Assembly (NCBI GenBank): GCA_963277665.1
Contig: OY728122.1
Coordinates: 1,981,654,883-1,981,718,882 of the forward strand
Direction of reading: 5' to 3'
Source of the DNA: Viscum album
Lineage: Eukaryota > Streptophyta > Magnoliopsida > Santalales > Viscaceae
DNA: 64,000 bases
The stretch's first letter is position 1. Each line of letters starts with the position of its first letter. The notes below the pieces were generated by a model, which saw nothing but the letters and a program-made list of their open reading frames with translations, was not told the DNA's origin and did not search any database. The position numbers and the translations under genes are program-made. Below, in pieces: positions 25,130 to 37,237 of the stretch.

Positions 25130-26000
25130 ATAATCATCACATTCTTTTTTTAGATTAATTTAAATCTTTTTTGAGTTAACATAGTTAGTGGGATGGATAA
25201 CTGTGAAACATTTCCAACAATCCTCTAATAGAAACCCACTAATACAAGAAAACTGTGAATCTATATGAAATTTGTGGGTATTATTCATTCTTCAATAAAT
25301 TGTTTTTGGAAGCGTCAACAGTAATGCCATCTTTTGAAATATTATTTCCAAGGAAATAAATTATTTGCAAACAAAATTCAAATTTGATAGATTTACAAAA
25401 TAGTTTCTTTTATTTTATGGTTTAATAAAAAACCTTTAGATTTTTTTCAAGTTCCTTTTTACTTTTAAAATATACCAAACTTTCATCTATAAACACCACC
25501 AAAAACTTGTCCAAGAAATATTTAAATATTTATTTATATGGTCTATAAACACATAAGGTGAATTAGATAACCCAAATTACATAACCAAAAACTCATAGTG
25601 CCTATATATAGTCTGAAGAGCTGTCTTCAGGATGTATTCTTCCTTCACTTTCTACTAATAGTACCCTAACCTTAAGTCAGCCTTTGAAAAATATAGATCT
25701 CCCTAGAGCTAATTAAACAAATAATAAATATTATTCAAATGATACTTTTTCTTAATAATGATGTTATTCAATGCTCTATAATCATTGTAAAGTCTCATTT
25801 AACCATATTTATTTTTAAAAAACAAAATAGGAGTGCCCAATGGTGAAGTTATAGGTCGGATGAAACCTTTATCTAATAACTCTTGAAATTTATTTTTCAG
25901 TTATAAAATTTCCATTTGATCCATTAGATTCAAAGGCTAGAAATAGGTTTATCACTAAGTCATATGTCAACAGTAAACTCAACAACCAGATTAGGAATAA
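25130..26000 (-). pseudogene. Old gypsy reverse transcriptase remnant
   Basis: Conserved blocks read from right to left: [17 protein letters not shown] near 25870-25820, YNDYRALNN near 25790, FSKADLRLGYYQ near 25690, FGLSNSP near 25575, and LDKFLVVFIDESLVYFK near 25515-25465. The catalytic box is FIDE, not FIDD: the second Asp is Glu at 25482-25484. Many stops are present. Confidence 0.8.
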
Positions 26001-26149
26001 CCCCAGGAAAATAATCCATAAAAACATCCATTTATTAATTTACTACTGGAACATAACTAATTTTATCAGTTTCTTTATTTTAAAAAATATGATCTAGGAA
26101 AATTTTACTACCATATCTATTCAATTTCACAGCTTCTTGGTAAGTTATC

Positions 26150-26540
26150 GAAGGCACAAAATCATTGAATGAAACTTTTATAGCTCTATAATATTTCATA
26201 GCATGTTAATCTAAAATAAAATCCCTAAAAATAATGATATTAAACTATACTATGGAAAGTTCAAAAAGATTTTCAGGAAAGACCATCCCACCTATAATAG
26301 TGGAAATATTCTTATAAATCTTGGTTTCTTTAATAATTCCCCTTATAGTTTTCACCAAAAGTTATATCTTACATTTATTTGGTGATATTCCCAATTTATT
26401 TTTGAATTTCTCGAAAATGAATGAATGTGAAGATCCAGAGACAAAAATGGTATTAGTATAATTTGAATACACAAGTAACATTCTTATCACCACTTCATTC
26501 GACTACCCAACATAAACTATAATAGTAGAAAATTACTTTT
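26150..26540 (-). pseudogene. Old gypsy aspartic protease remnant
   Basis: Minus-strand TIFVSGSSHSFIF at about 26450-26410 matches the protease active-site region, but the catalytic Asp is Val (26440-26442). Further on, a FRDFILD..HAMKYYRAIKV-like stretch near 26200 matches the block that links protease and RT in gypsy polyproteins. Confidence 0.7.
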
Positions 26541-26559
26541 CTATACCTTTTTTTCTGAT

Positions 26560-27620
26560 CATGATGATTTCCATCCTACGAAACTAACATTGGATGCATG
26601 TTATCATAATGACCCAACGTGTTGCAACTAAAATGCCTCATTATTGGATGGTTATCAGTAAACCTGTTCATTGGAATTTAATAGTCACAAACATTGTGAC
26701 TAATCTAACCACACTCAAAACACTTCCCAAATCCTATCAAAAAGTATTTGAAAAAAATCCACACTTGTAACATTTTGGGTGATTACCTCCATACTTCTTA
26801 GCTTGTTTCTTCTCTATTTTCTATCACCTTGACCTTTTCTTATTATTTTCAACTCAAGGAACAAACATGTCAGCAAACTCCATATCAACTTTCTCATCCC
26901 AATAAACAACATTATCATAACTTTTAAATTCTCATGAGGCCAATTCTATTTATAAACTTAGTTTCAACCCTATAAATCTAATGATCTTAATATCAATGTC
27001 TCAAATAAAATATGTCACATATGTGGCCAATCTTATGATGTTTTCTTTATATGAAGCAATAAAATATCCATCTTTATTTTTCAATTATATGAATTTTATT
27101 TATATCCTCTTCCAAAAACCTTAGGGAAATATTTCTCCAGGAAAATATCATTGAATGTTTTCTATTCCATGGAATCAATATCATATTTTTCCCTGGAATT
27201 CATAACCAAATACCACCATTGAAGAGCTTCACCTTCCAAAACATTGACAACAAGAGTTTCCTTTTGATGTTCTTAACATCCCATGACTTCAAATATCATT
27301 TCTAGTGCATTAATCCATCATTTTGATGCCACAAGGTCTAAAGATCCACTGAATTATGGTGGATTTTGCCTCATGAAATGCTCTATGAAAGATATGTTCC
27401 TTCTTGGTATATCAGGTTCCTATCTATCATGGATACCACCACCATTTATAGCTTGTTTCAACTAATCCATCACAGAAAGAAACTATTCTATTCTAATTAC
27501 AACCATCTCAGGATGCTAATTTACAAGGATGTTTTCCTCTCAGTTTTGTATCCCTATATCTTCCGTTTTTCCTCTTTGGAAAACCATTCTGAACATAAAT
27601 AGTTTAGGTGAGGCAACATG
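26560..27620 (-). pseudogene. Old gypsy gag remnant with zinc-knuckle traces
   Basis: GEALQWWYLVMNSREKYD..FNDIFLEKYFPKVF at 27220-27110 is the retrotransposon gag core (WW and FF-P blocks). Near 26770 and 26710 are cysteine-rich traces (CYKCGF, and CFECG.ISHN), the remains of CCHC zinc knuckles. Frame changes and stops run throughout. The plus-strand open frames at 27283-27602 are antisense shadows. Confidence 0.7.
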
Positions 27621-27723
27621 GTTATCCTAAAAATATATATCATTTAAAAATAACAATAAGGTAAAATATTTCAAGGGAAAGTGATTAAAATTATCCTAGC
27701 CTCTAAATTTATCTAAACTCTTT

Positions 27724-27736
27724 CATTGATACCAAC
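27724..27736 (-). other. Primer-binding site of the old gypsy element
   Basis: The minus-strand sequence beside the right LTR is TTGGTATCAATG. This agrees with the usual TGGTATCAGAGC site for initiator methionine tRNA in its first eight or nine bases. Confidence 0.7.
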
Positions 27737-30569
27737 TATATATATTAGCCTTAATCATTACATAATCTTGAGTTTTAATCAAGAATTTACTTTTTGTCAC
27801 ATTGGGGATATTTTTAGGTTTATATTTTTAGAAAATTAGTTCATAACTCATACATTAAAGAACCATATAATACAAAGTGGGAAATTTTGTACAGTATCCA
27901 TTTTCCCATCATATAAAACAATAAAAACAAAATGTGAATTATTTTCATGAAAACTCTTCACAATTTTCGAATTGACTTCATCCTTCCCCTTAACCATCCA
28001 ATGAAAAAAATTAAATACGTGGAATGGGAACAAAAATATTAGTAAGATATATAAAAATAAATAAAAATTTTAGTCCATTAAAAAAATGAAAACTCATATA
28101 ATTTTTACATTTATCTTCAATGTTCTTTGATAACATTAAATAAAACATTTTAACTTAAAAAAACACATGCACTTTTTTCTCAAAGAAAATCACTAAAACT
28201 CATAGGATGAAATAAAAACCCCATTTTGGAAACTTAGAGAATCATATTAATAAAAATATTTTAAAAAAATTTTAATTAGAATAACCATATTTCTAAATAC
28301 CAATATAATCATTACCCAGTGCATTGGATCACAATCTATGTGAACCCATCATGTATGCTCTAATGATCTTTCCAGATGTTATCTTGGTCACCATATCATA
28401 TATGTTGTAATGGGATAACCCATAACTATCTAGGAATACTCATTTCTTATGTATAATTATCAAGTACCATAACATGAATATGTCCTTTTATGCTTTCACT
28501 TTTGAAAAAACCTTTTAAACACCTAAACAGATCGTTTTTTGATATCAAAATACCTTTTTCATTTAACACCCATTTTAAATACCAAAATACACTTTTCATT
28601 TCAAAAACACATTTTCAATACCAAAATACCCAAAAAATGGGGAAATGTTTTACTTTGAATAAAATATTAAATCTTTCAATGGAATATGTAAATCAAATAA
28701 TATTCATGATTATTTTCATGTACGTTAGTAATGGAACATTCCTTTTGTCATTTATCAAAATGTTCCATATAAAACACACACAAAAATAATTTTTGAAAAA
28801 CATTTAATTATAAATAATATATATCCATGTAAAAACTTTCATAAAATAATTTTAAATACATGGACATGGAAAATGAATATTTGGAATGAAAACGTTATAA
28901 GATAATTTGTTTCAATGAAAAATCCCTTATCACATGGGAAACACATGTATTGTAAACCCCATTAAACAATAACATTAAAAAAAATTAAATATCCTGATAA
29001 TATATAAATTCTTGATATATAATTTCAATGGGGATCTACATAAACCTTTTAAAAGAATATAGGTGTATAACAATAAAAACTACCTCAATGAAAGGAAATT
29101 CAGACCAAGTCCCTTACCTCAAATCGAACCTGTCATAAGTGACTTTATCTTCTTTAGTAATAAACATATGTTTATTATTTACTTTATTGATAACATATTT
29201 TATGTATATTATGAATTTTATTTCACTTATTAACATGTTATATACAATTACTTAATTAATTGAGTTTAATTTAGAGGTTTTTACCATATTTTATTTATGG
29301 GTCAAAAATAACATTGGTAGGTTGACAATGGTCAATGTGGTCATTATTTAAAAATATATTGAATAATAATCATAAAATAATTAACATATTTATACATAAA
29401 TTTTACATTAAAAACAAATCATTTATTATGGTTATTATAAATGAACGAATGTTATGATCATGGAGATGGTAGGCCGTACATACACATACGTAGCGTTTCC
29501 ATTTTTTGATGATCATTATGGAAAAAAGTTCAATAATATTTTATATTTAAATAATGATAAATATATCATATGTACCATATTATTTAATTATATATACTTA
29601 TATATATAATTATTATGATGTGGTGGTGAAAAAGGAATCACATCACTTCAATGATGTTGTAGTCCACACGTGCACTAATAACATTATCAATTTTCTCAAT
29701 GAGTGAAAAGGTAAAAAGAAAATGATATATTATATTTATATAATAATAATTATTTCTTTAATATAATTAATATTTCATTTATATCACATATATTTATCAT
29801 ATTTAACCATTATTACTTTCCACATAACATGTTAGTGAAAAATGAATCACATCGCTTCGTGAGGCCGTAGTCCGTCGTACACACAAGAAACGTTATCATA
29901 TCCCTTAAAGAATGGAATGAAAAATGTTATATAAGATATAATGACTCAAAAGGTATAATTATATTATAAATATAAATTATAAACTTTATATCCATCATCA
30001 TACCCAACCGTGAGTGGTTGTAATGGAAATATGAATGACATCATTTCACGAGGCAGTAGTCCGCCGTACACACAGATGATGAATTTGTAACCCATTTGAT
30101 GAAAGTGTGAGGGGGTTTAGATTTTACTCATAAAATAAAAAACATAGAATTATATTTAATAGAATTATTTTATGATATCATCATGTTATAACAATAATTT
30201 CAGTGTTGGAGAAAGAAATAAAACAAAAATTCTAGTTGATAAACGTTATCTCTTCTTTAGGTATCTCCATTTAGTTTTCACAAAAGGCCTTCCATGGTTT
30301 CATGTATTCCCAAACTAAGTCTTATAGTATTACAAAAGATAAGTGGAGAAGTGTTTTTGTCAGATATTGGCTCAACGAATTGGTTTTTAATGTGTAGAGA
30401 GAGGGGGAGAGGAGGTAGCCTTTTATAAGTGGGGTGAGTGGAACACCTGTAATTGTTTTGAAAGAGTGAATTCCACCTATGTTTTTTCATGTCACCAGAA
30501 CCCAATAACGGTCCATTATTGATAATAAAAGGTATAAGGATAAACTATGTCCATAAAATGTGTGTGGGA
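27737..30569 (-). repeat. Right LTR of the old gypsy element, first segment
   Basis: Aligns with the left LTR from its start to about 22210. It is interrupted at 30570 by the younger element and resumes at 40700. It holds the right-LTR copies of the ~185-bp units at 29440-30090. Confidence 0.85.
30565..30569. repeat. Target-site duplication of the young element, left copy
   Basis: TGGGA immediately left of the TG of the LTR; the same five bases follow the terminal CA at 40695-40699. Confidence 0.9.
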
Positions 30570-31338
30570 TGTAACATCCCAAATCCGGGTGCCACGCAAT
30601 GGGTGCCCCGAACCCGGTTCGCCACGTGACCTCAAGTGCATTTCCCCAAACGCCAGAGGCTGCTGACTAGAAGCGAGGGACCAGGTCTGATAGTGGGGAA
30701 ACTATGACTTCATTTGTCAAAGTGAAGTGCAGCGGAATACAAAATAAGACATACAACAAACAGTGGAAGCAGTAAACCATACACAACTGAAACAAAAACA
30801 ACAGTGGATATAACCAACAGTATATAAATAATTATGCTAAATGTCTCAAGTTCTAAGATAACAGCCAAAACATGTTATACATCAGTATAGTACAACAAAA
30901 AGCAGAGTACAGCAAAACAAAGAAAAAAAGCTGGCAGCGGCATCGCGAGCCTAGGCTCGGTCCCATTCCCTCTTACTCCACAGCAACAGTCAAGTACCTG
31001 TATAGGGACTCTTGACCATATCTACACCTGCAGAAACATAATCAGTTCGGGCTGAAAAGCGTGACCCAAACAGGGTGTGAGAAATATATCTCAGTAGGCA
31101 CCCAACAAAGGCATGTGTCCAACTGCATGCTAACATTAAACAATAGTGTACAGTGGTAAATTAAATAAAGTAAGCAGTTCTACAAAGTAACTAACTTAGC
31201 AGTTAAATTTCGATTTAATTATTCATTTAATCCATTTTATATAAGAAATCACCACAGTGCATTTCTAAGTAAATAACTAGTGTCCTCAGACACGTAAACT
31301 CCTACCCTCATGTAACGAGTATCCAGCACAAGAATATT

Positions 31339-31503
31339 CCCTCAGGAATAACAGAGTTTTCCCTCAGGAGTAGGTACTGTCGCCCACAGGCACAGAGTCA
31401 GCTGCCCACAGGCACGGAAGAAGTTGCCCTCAGGCCAAAATAACTACTTCCCGCAGGCTAAATAGTGCAGTGCCCACAGGATAATCACAACAAATCCCTC
31501 AGG
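31339..31503. repeat. 22-bp phased CCC-N-CAGG array, left LTR
   Basis: The core CCC(T/A/G)CAGG starts at 31339, 31361, 31383, 31405, 31427, 31450, 31473 and 31496. Steps are 22, 22, 22, 22, 23, 23 and 23 bp. Confidence 0.9.
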
Positions 31504-32142
31504 CTAAATAGGTAATCGGGTCATTCCCAATAGGTCAAAATGCAGTAAACAAGCAATTCCTCTCAAGGAAATTATATAACTACTACATTAAAGGCATACC
31601 CTCGGGTATCCTGGCCAAATGGCTAAACAGAGGAACACACCCCCGGGGTGGTTCTGGATCCAAGAAATGATACCAACCATCATTTTATCATCAAAATTTA
31701 AATACCTAATCAATTATAGACATCAAATATAGCAATGGCCTCAGCCACACGACACCACAACATGGGTTTGTGGCACAAAAACACACAAAATGCACGACAA
31801 TTGGAAAAACTAACACAAAGCCACCAACCTTATAAGCCAAAGAACGCTATACCCGAACGCTGACTCCAGAAACGCCCAAGAATGGCATAGATCTGACAAA
31901 GAACAAAACCCATTCAAACTTAAATAACATCCCCTTAGGAAAGAATTGGTAAGAACGATACTAGGAGAGGAGAGGTCCCACCCGTGCGGTTCCAACGAGA
32001 TCGTTCGAAGCCAAATCGGATTCCAGATGAACACCCGGCCGATCTTCAAAGGTATGGCCTCCTCCTTTGGCTCCAAATCGGCTCAAGTGTCTCCGATGCC
32101 ATATGAGGAGGCTACTTCCTGTTTTAAGCCGAAAAAACAAAG

Positions 32143-32463
32143 TACGCGGCGTGTACTTCTGAGTACACAGTGTGTACTCCTTTCATTTAACTATTCATTT
32201 GGCGGCACCGCCACACTGTTCATCCGTCGACATGAGTACATGACATGTACTCCCAAGTACACGGCATGTACTGTCGCCCAGCTATCGGCTACTCCACTGC
32301 CTTACTGTTTTGGCCTGCCGAATGACTACACGGCATGTAAGTACCACTACACGGTGTGTAGTCGGTTCCTACACCCCTCGTCACTAACAAGGCTACATGC
32401 CCCGTGTACCCATCCCCATAAGGCCAGAAGTACACGGCGTGTGGAAAAATTACACGGCGTGTA
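32143..32463. repeat. Four pairs of TACAC-N3-GTGTA dyads, left LTR
   Basis: Dyads begin at 32143/32164, 32237/32258, 32327/32348 and 32431/32451: 21, 21, 21 and 20 bp within pairs and 90-104 bp between pairs. They occupy the first ~430 bp of U3, where LTR enhancers usually lie. Confidence 0.9.
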
Positions 32464-32571
32464 GTTCCAAAATTTAGGTTTTTTCCCCACTTTCCATATT
32501 TTCTCAACAAAACTTAAGGAAAAGAAAAAAGAAGAATCTCGTACCTCAATACTATGAACCGAGTTCTTACA

Positions 32572-32584
32572 AACTTCCCCCCTT
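32572..32584 (-). other. Polypurine tract of the young element
   Basis: On the minus strand AAGGGGGGAAGTT directly precedes the left LTR. The end of the pol frame (GDEFL then stop) runs into it. Confidence 0.9.
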
Positions 32585-35500
32585 ATAGAAATTCATCCCC
32601 GAATTGCCCATCCAAGGGTGGTGAATATAAAGCTCGGAATAGCTCTGGCCACTGAGCACGTACGTCGGTCTCCCTCTCCCAGGTTTCGTTTTGCACCCGG
32701 CCATACTGCCATAGCACCCGTACGAGAGGAACTGACCGGCCTCGGATAACCTCTGTGCTCCTGTCAACGATACGGATCGAATGGTCCTCAAAGGACGCAT
32801 CATGATGAAGCTCAACCTCCTCTGGCTGAACGGTGTGAGATGGGTCTGAATGGTAGTGACGCAACTGAGACATGTGGAAGACTTCATGCATGGATCGGTA
32901 CCGTTGCGGTAACTGCAACCGATAGGCATCCAGCCCGACTCTCTCCAGAATCTCGAATGGCCCCACATACCTTGGTGAAACCTTACCCTGTCTCCTGATC
33001 CGTTTGTGCTCCTGCCTCAGCGAAACACATAGAAAAACCTGATCCCTGGCCACGAACTCCAAGGGTCGTCTGCGGCGATCAGCATAAGATTTCTGATGAG
33101 ACTGTGCGGTATCCATCCGCTTCTGAATCAACTGGACCTGCTCAGATGTCTCCTACATGATATGTGGCCCCAGTAAAGCTGCCTCACCTACCTCTAACTA
33201 GCACAAAGGTTATCGGCATAGCCTACCATATAAATCCTCGTATGGTGTCATCTCAATAGTTTCCTGAAAACTATTGTTATAGGAAAACTAGACTAAGGGT
33301 ATATGCTTCTCCCAAGAGCCCACAAAGTCTTAGACGCATACACAGAGCATGTCCTCAAGCACCTGTATCATATGCCCTGACTGGCCATCGGTCTGAGGGT
33401 GGTATGATGTGCTCAAAAGCACCTGTGTACCCAGCGCCCTCTAAAAGCTCTACCTGAAACGAGACGTAAAGTAGGCATCCTAATCAGAAACAATAGAATG
33501 AGGGACCCCATGAAGACGCACGATCTCTCATATATACAGTCTTCTGAGCTCGTCAACACCAAAGGTCCCCTTGATCGGTAAGAAGTGACCTACCTTTGTG
33601 AGTCTGTCCACAACAACCCACACGGCATCATTGCCACGAGGTGACCTCGGAAACCCTGTCACGAAATCCATCGCGACATCATCCCATTTCCACTCTGGAA
33701 TGGGTAACTGCTATAACAGCCCAGCTGGTCTCTGATGCTATGCCTTCACCTGCTGACAGGTGGAACATCTCGTAACAAAACTAGCTACATCTCTCTTCAT
33801 ACCCGGCCACCAGTACTGATGTCTCATGTCACTGTACATCTTGGTAACCCCGGGATGAACTGCCCAAGACGAAGCATGAAACTCCCGCATCATCTCTTCA
33901 CATATATCCCCTAGAACCCATACTCATTCATGGAAACGCAAAACCTCATCATCGCATATCGTCCAACTAGGAGGAGGGTCCTCACTTGCCACCGACTCCC
34001 GTAGAACTGGGATTTCTGAATCAGATAGTTGTCTCATCCTCACTTTATCTAGGAGGGTAGAAGTCACAACTAAAGAAGAAAGATAAATCTTCCTCTGACT
34101 GTCGTGCACCTCTAGATGCATCTCAGAGAACAAAGCCATAAGCTGCCACTCACCACTGGTCTTCTGCACTGCCTGTATTTGAGTCTTCCTGCTCAGTGCA
34201 TCAGCTACTACATTACCTTTACCAGGTGTATAGGCATACTCAAAATTGAAGGACTGTAGGTACTCAACCCACCTTCTCTACCTCATATTCAGGTCACCAT
34301 GAGTAAAGATATAATTGAGTCTTTTATGGTCGGTGAAAACCAAAAAATTCTCTCCCAACAGATAATGTCTCCAACAGCACAATGCATGAACAACTGAAGC
34401 CAACTCGAGATTATGCGTTGGGTAATTCCTCTCATGTGGCCTCAACTACTGAGACCCGTACGCAACAACTCGGTCCCACTGCATCAAAGCGGATCCTAGA
34501 CCAATACCTGATGTATCCCAATAAACTGTATAGCTCTTCCCCTGCTCTGGGAGTATCAGGATCGGTGCTAATGTCAACCTTCCCTTCAGGTCCTGAAAAG
34601 TTGTGTCACAAGCTTCTGACCAAACAAACTTCACACCATTCTTACTCAGTCTCGTCAACGGTGCTGCTAAGCGAGAGAAGTCATGTATGAAGCATCTGTA
34701 GTAACCAGCCATCCCTAAGAAACTCCATATCTCAAACACATTTTTAGGCTGCTCCTAGGAAACTACTTCTCTCACCTTCTCTGGGTCTACTGCAACTCTT
34801 GCCTCTAAGATGATATAACCCAGGAAGTGAATCTGGTCCATCCAAAAGTGGAACTTTGAAAGCTTAGCATATAGTCGATGCTCTCTCAGTGTACTCAATA
34901 AGATCTCAAGATGGGTGGCATGGTTGTGTAGAGTGTGAGAGTACACCAAGATTTTTTCCATGAATACTACCGCAAAAGAATCAATATATGGATGGAACAC
35001 ACGATTCATCAGAGCCATGAAAACTGATGGAACGTTCATGAGTCTGGATGGCATAATCGTATACTCATATAGACCATACCTACTCCGAAAGGTGGTGAGA
35101 GGTATATCAGATGGTCTAACGTGCAGCTAATGATATCCTGGTCTGAATTCAATCTTCGAGAACACTCGTGCTCCACGAAGCTGACCAAATAGATAATCAA
35201 TCCTTGTCAAGGGATATCGGTTCTTAACTGTCAACTGGTTCAGATTCCGATAATCCACAAAAAGTATGAGGGTATCGTCCCCCTTCTTCGCAAAAAGGAT
35301 CGGAGAACCCCAAGGAGAATTACTGGGTTGGATAGAACCCTTTACCTAAAACTCCTCTAACTGCCTCTTGAGCTCCTGCAGCTCAGGTGTAGCCATCCCA
35401 TAAGGAGGAATGGACACCGGTGCTGCTCCTGGGACTAGATAAATAGAGAAATCCACCTCACGCACCAGAGGTAGATCTGAAATGTCGTCCGAGAAGACAT

Positions 35501-35945
35501 CCATGAAATGATCAACCACTGGAGGGACATCCGCCTAACAAGTCCCCTGGTCATCCAGATATAATCTCGCAATCTGGGCTGTGAATCCACCTCACCCATG
35601 ATGCTCTGGTCTAGCTCGACTCGCCTGAACATTCCATTCGCCCTTGTATAGAAACTCTCTGCCCTCTGGTGACATGAAACGCACCCTGCGATGATAGCAG
35701 TCTACAAAGGCTCGAAAGGGAACCAACCAGTCCATCTCGAGAATGACTTCATAGCTCTTCATCTCTAAGAAATAGAGGTCCCAAAGGAAGTGACACCCAC
35801 CAACCTCAAGGGGGCACTCCTTTCACTGACGCACACCAGCCGTCCTAGTCCCCAATGGAGTGTCTAGCGTCAAGATATCGGATGAAGTAGAAACACATAG
35901 CCCAAGTCTCTCTACAACAGGTATAGATATGAAACTATATCACCC
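32583..35945 (-). pseudogene. Pol of the young chromovirus: RT, RNase H, integrase, chromodomain
   Basis: The pol part lies in one frame, different from that of gag. [10 protein letters not shown] near 35250, TFRSRYGLYEY near 35085; the catalytic box is FMEK at 34953-34961 where active elements have FIDD or similar, so both aspartates are lost. RNase H: YTVYWDTSGIGLG near 34530, ADALSRK near 34200. Integrase: HASSWAVHPG and CSTCQQ (HHCC zinc site) at 33885-33755; catalytic Asp in AMDFVTGFP near 33667 and in SIVSD near 33484, but the Glu is Gly at 33375-33377 (GQSGHMIQ). C-terminal GPFEILERVG near 32950. The chromodomain-like tail (IRGRSVPLVRVLW, then NETWE) is at 32790-32640. Scattered in-frame stops remain. 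The largest open stretch is 32583-33131. Confidence 0.9.
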
Positions 35946-35960
35946 GTATCAAAAAGAACT
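35935..35960 (-). pseudogene. Protease active site and gag-pol frameshift
   Basis: SVLFDTGD, with the aspartic protease triad DTG at 35942-35950, is in the gag frame. The continuation of the protease (SFISIPVVERLGL and following) is in the pol frame. Elements of this clade usually have one continuous gag-pol frame, so this looks like a single indel mutation just after DTG and not a programmed shift. Confidence 0.75.
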
Positions 35961-36204
35961 GAAGATAAGACAGAAGCTACTAGAATAGTACCTCTGACTG
36001 TAGAAGGTCCGGGATCCTGCTCCTGCTGGGTCTGTTGTACTGCATATGCATGTCCAGTGTCGCAGCCCTACGACACAGCCTGGCTACCCTGAGTTGTCCC
36101 GCCCTGCTGCCTCTGAGATCCTGGTGTCTAGCTACCACGGCCACGACCACCATCTCTGCCTGCATGCCCTGACGTGTTCCAGTTCCATGACTGGTAAGAA
36201 GCCA

Positions 36205-37237
36205 CTAGTCCTGCTCCCGCACGCGGAGTCTGCATGGAACCCCTCTCACTAGCCACTGCTGGAAACGCCCTACAAAAGCACTGCAGATGACCCATCTTGC
36301 CTCAAGCTCGGCACTCCACTGGGTCTCGTGGACACTGAGGCCTCTTGTGCCCCTCTCTACCACACTGGTAGCACATAACCTGGCCACCTGAAGAATTCTT
36401 CTGACTGGAACTGCTGCACTGAGAGAAGTCCATCTGTCTCTTCCTCTTGACAACAGAAATAGTACCAGTAACTAATGTTGAACCGCCCTGGACTACACCA
36501 CTAGATTCTTGAAGTTTCCTCTCTGTGATCAATGCCTGGTTCATAATGTCGTGTACAGTAGGCAACCTGAAGACATTCACCAGTGCTCGGATGTCATACT
36601 GAAGACCATCCTAAAAACGTCTGGCTCTCAACATCTCATCACCCACCAACACGGGTGAAAAACGCTGAATATCTATAAAACGAGCAAAATAGTCCATCAC
36701 CGACATAGCCCCCTGTTGCAGATTCATTAACTCTCGAGTTCTATCTACCCTCCGCATCTCAGGAAAGAAGAAGTCATAGAAGACTGCCTGAAAATCTTCC
36801 CACACCATGTCTCTGTGATGCTCTGTCTGGGTGGTAACATCCCACCACCTCTTGGTGGAATCACGCAGCATGTAAGTCGCGAGCTTGACCCTCCACCCTG
36901 GGGGCATCTCAAGACGCTCGAAAATAGTCTACATCGACCCCAGCCAAGACTCTATAGCCTATAGTCTGCCATCCCCTGAGAACGTAGGCAGATGCTGCTG
37001 CTGAAAAATACGTGTCAGCTTGACCATAGATGTAGCAGCCTACGGTGCTCCCTGAAGGGTCTGCATGAACCGCAATAAGCCTTCACGGAACTGTACCTCT
37101 ATGCATGTGTCCGGTATAACAGATGGTGCCACATCTGGCTCTGCTGGAGGATCAACTGGTAGCCCATGGCCCACCATCTCCAGATTATAATCGCCGTCGC
37201 TCTCCTGGCGAACAATTCGCGGTCGTCTAGGTGGCAT
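36205..37237 (-). pseudogene. Gag of the young chromovirus
   Basis: Starts MPPRRPRIVRQES at 37237. The gag core (WWDVTTQTEHH, FFFPEMRR, LQQGAMSVMDY) lies at 36860-36690. A CCHC zinc knuckle, CYQCGREGHKRPQC, is at about 36375-36330. A second knuckle has a stop where its second Cys should be (36302-36304). All parts are in one frame but interrupted by stops at 37040 and 36611, two more between 37010 and 36920, and 36302. Gag forms the particle that packages the RNA. The start is chosen because the Met lies before a basic N-terminus typical of chromoviral gag and no better one precedes it. Confidence 0.9.

Larger units (their letters stand above)
30570..32571 (-). repeat. Left (transcriptional 3') LTR of the young element
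   Basis: Starts TGTAACATCCC and ends GAGTTCTTACA. In transcription order, U3 begins at 32571. It contains the dyad array at 32143-32463 and the 22-bp array at 31339-31503. The short open frames inside it are not genes. Confidence 0.95.

Noticed and set aside
27283..27602. Overlapping plus-strand open frames
   Set aside because: Antisense to the gag remnant of the old gypsy element.
31339..31503. Regular short repeats resembling a CRISPR array
   Set aside because: The repeat core is only 8 bp, the period is 22-23 bp with no true spacers, it lies in a plant LTR and is present in all LTR copies.
31946..32464. 172-residue plus-strand open frame in the left LTR
   Set aside because: It overlaps the dyad array and is antisense to the LTR's transcription. 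The other LTR copies break it, and its composition (repeated TRRV/TACT words) comes from the dyads.
34382..34690. Plus-strand open frame of 102 residues
   Set aside because: Antisense shadow of the RT-RNase H region of the young element.
35935..35960. Programmed gag-pol frameshift signal
   Set aside because: Related chromoviruses use one continuous frame, no clear slippery heptamer is seen, and the copy is otherwise mutated. A simple indel is more likely.
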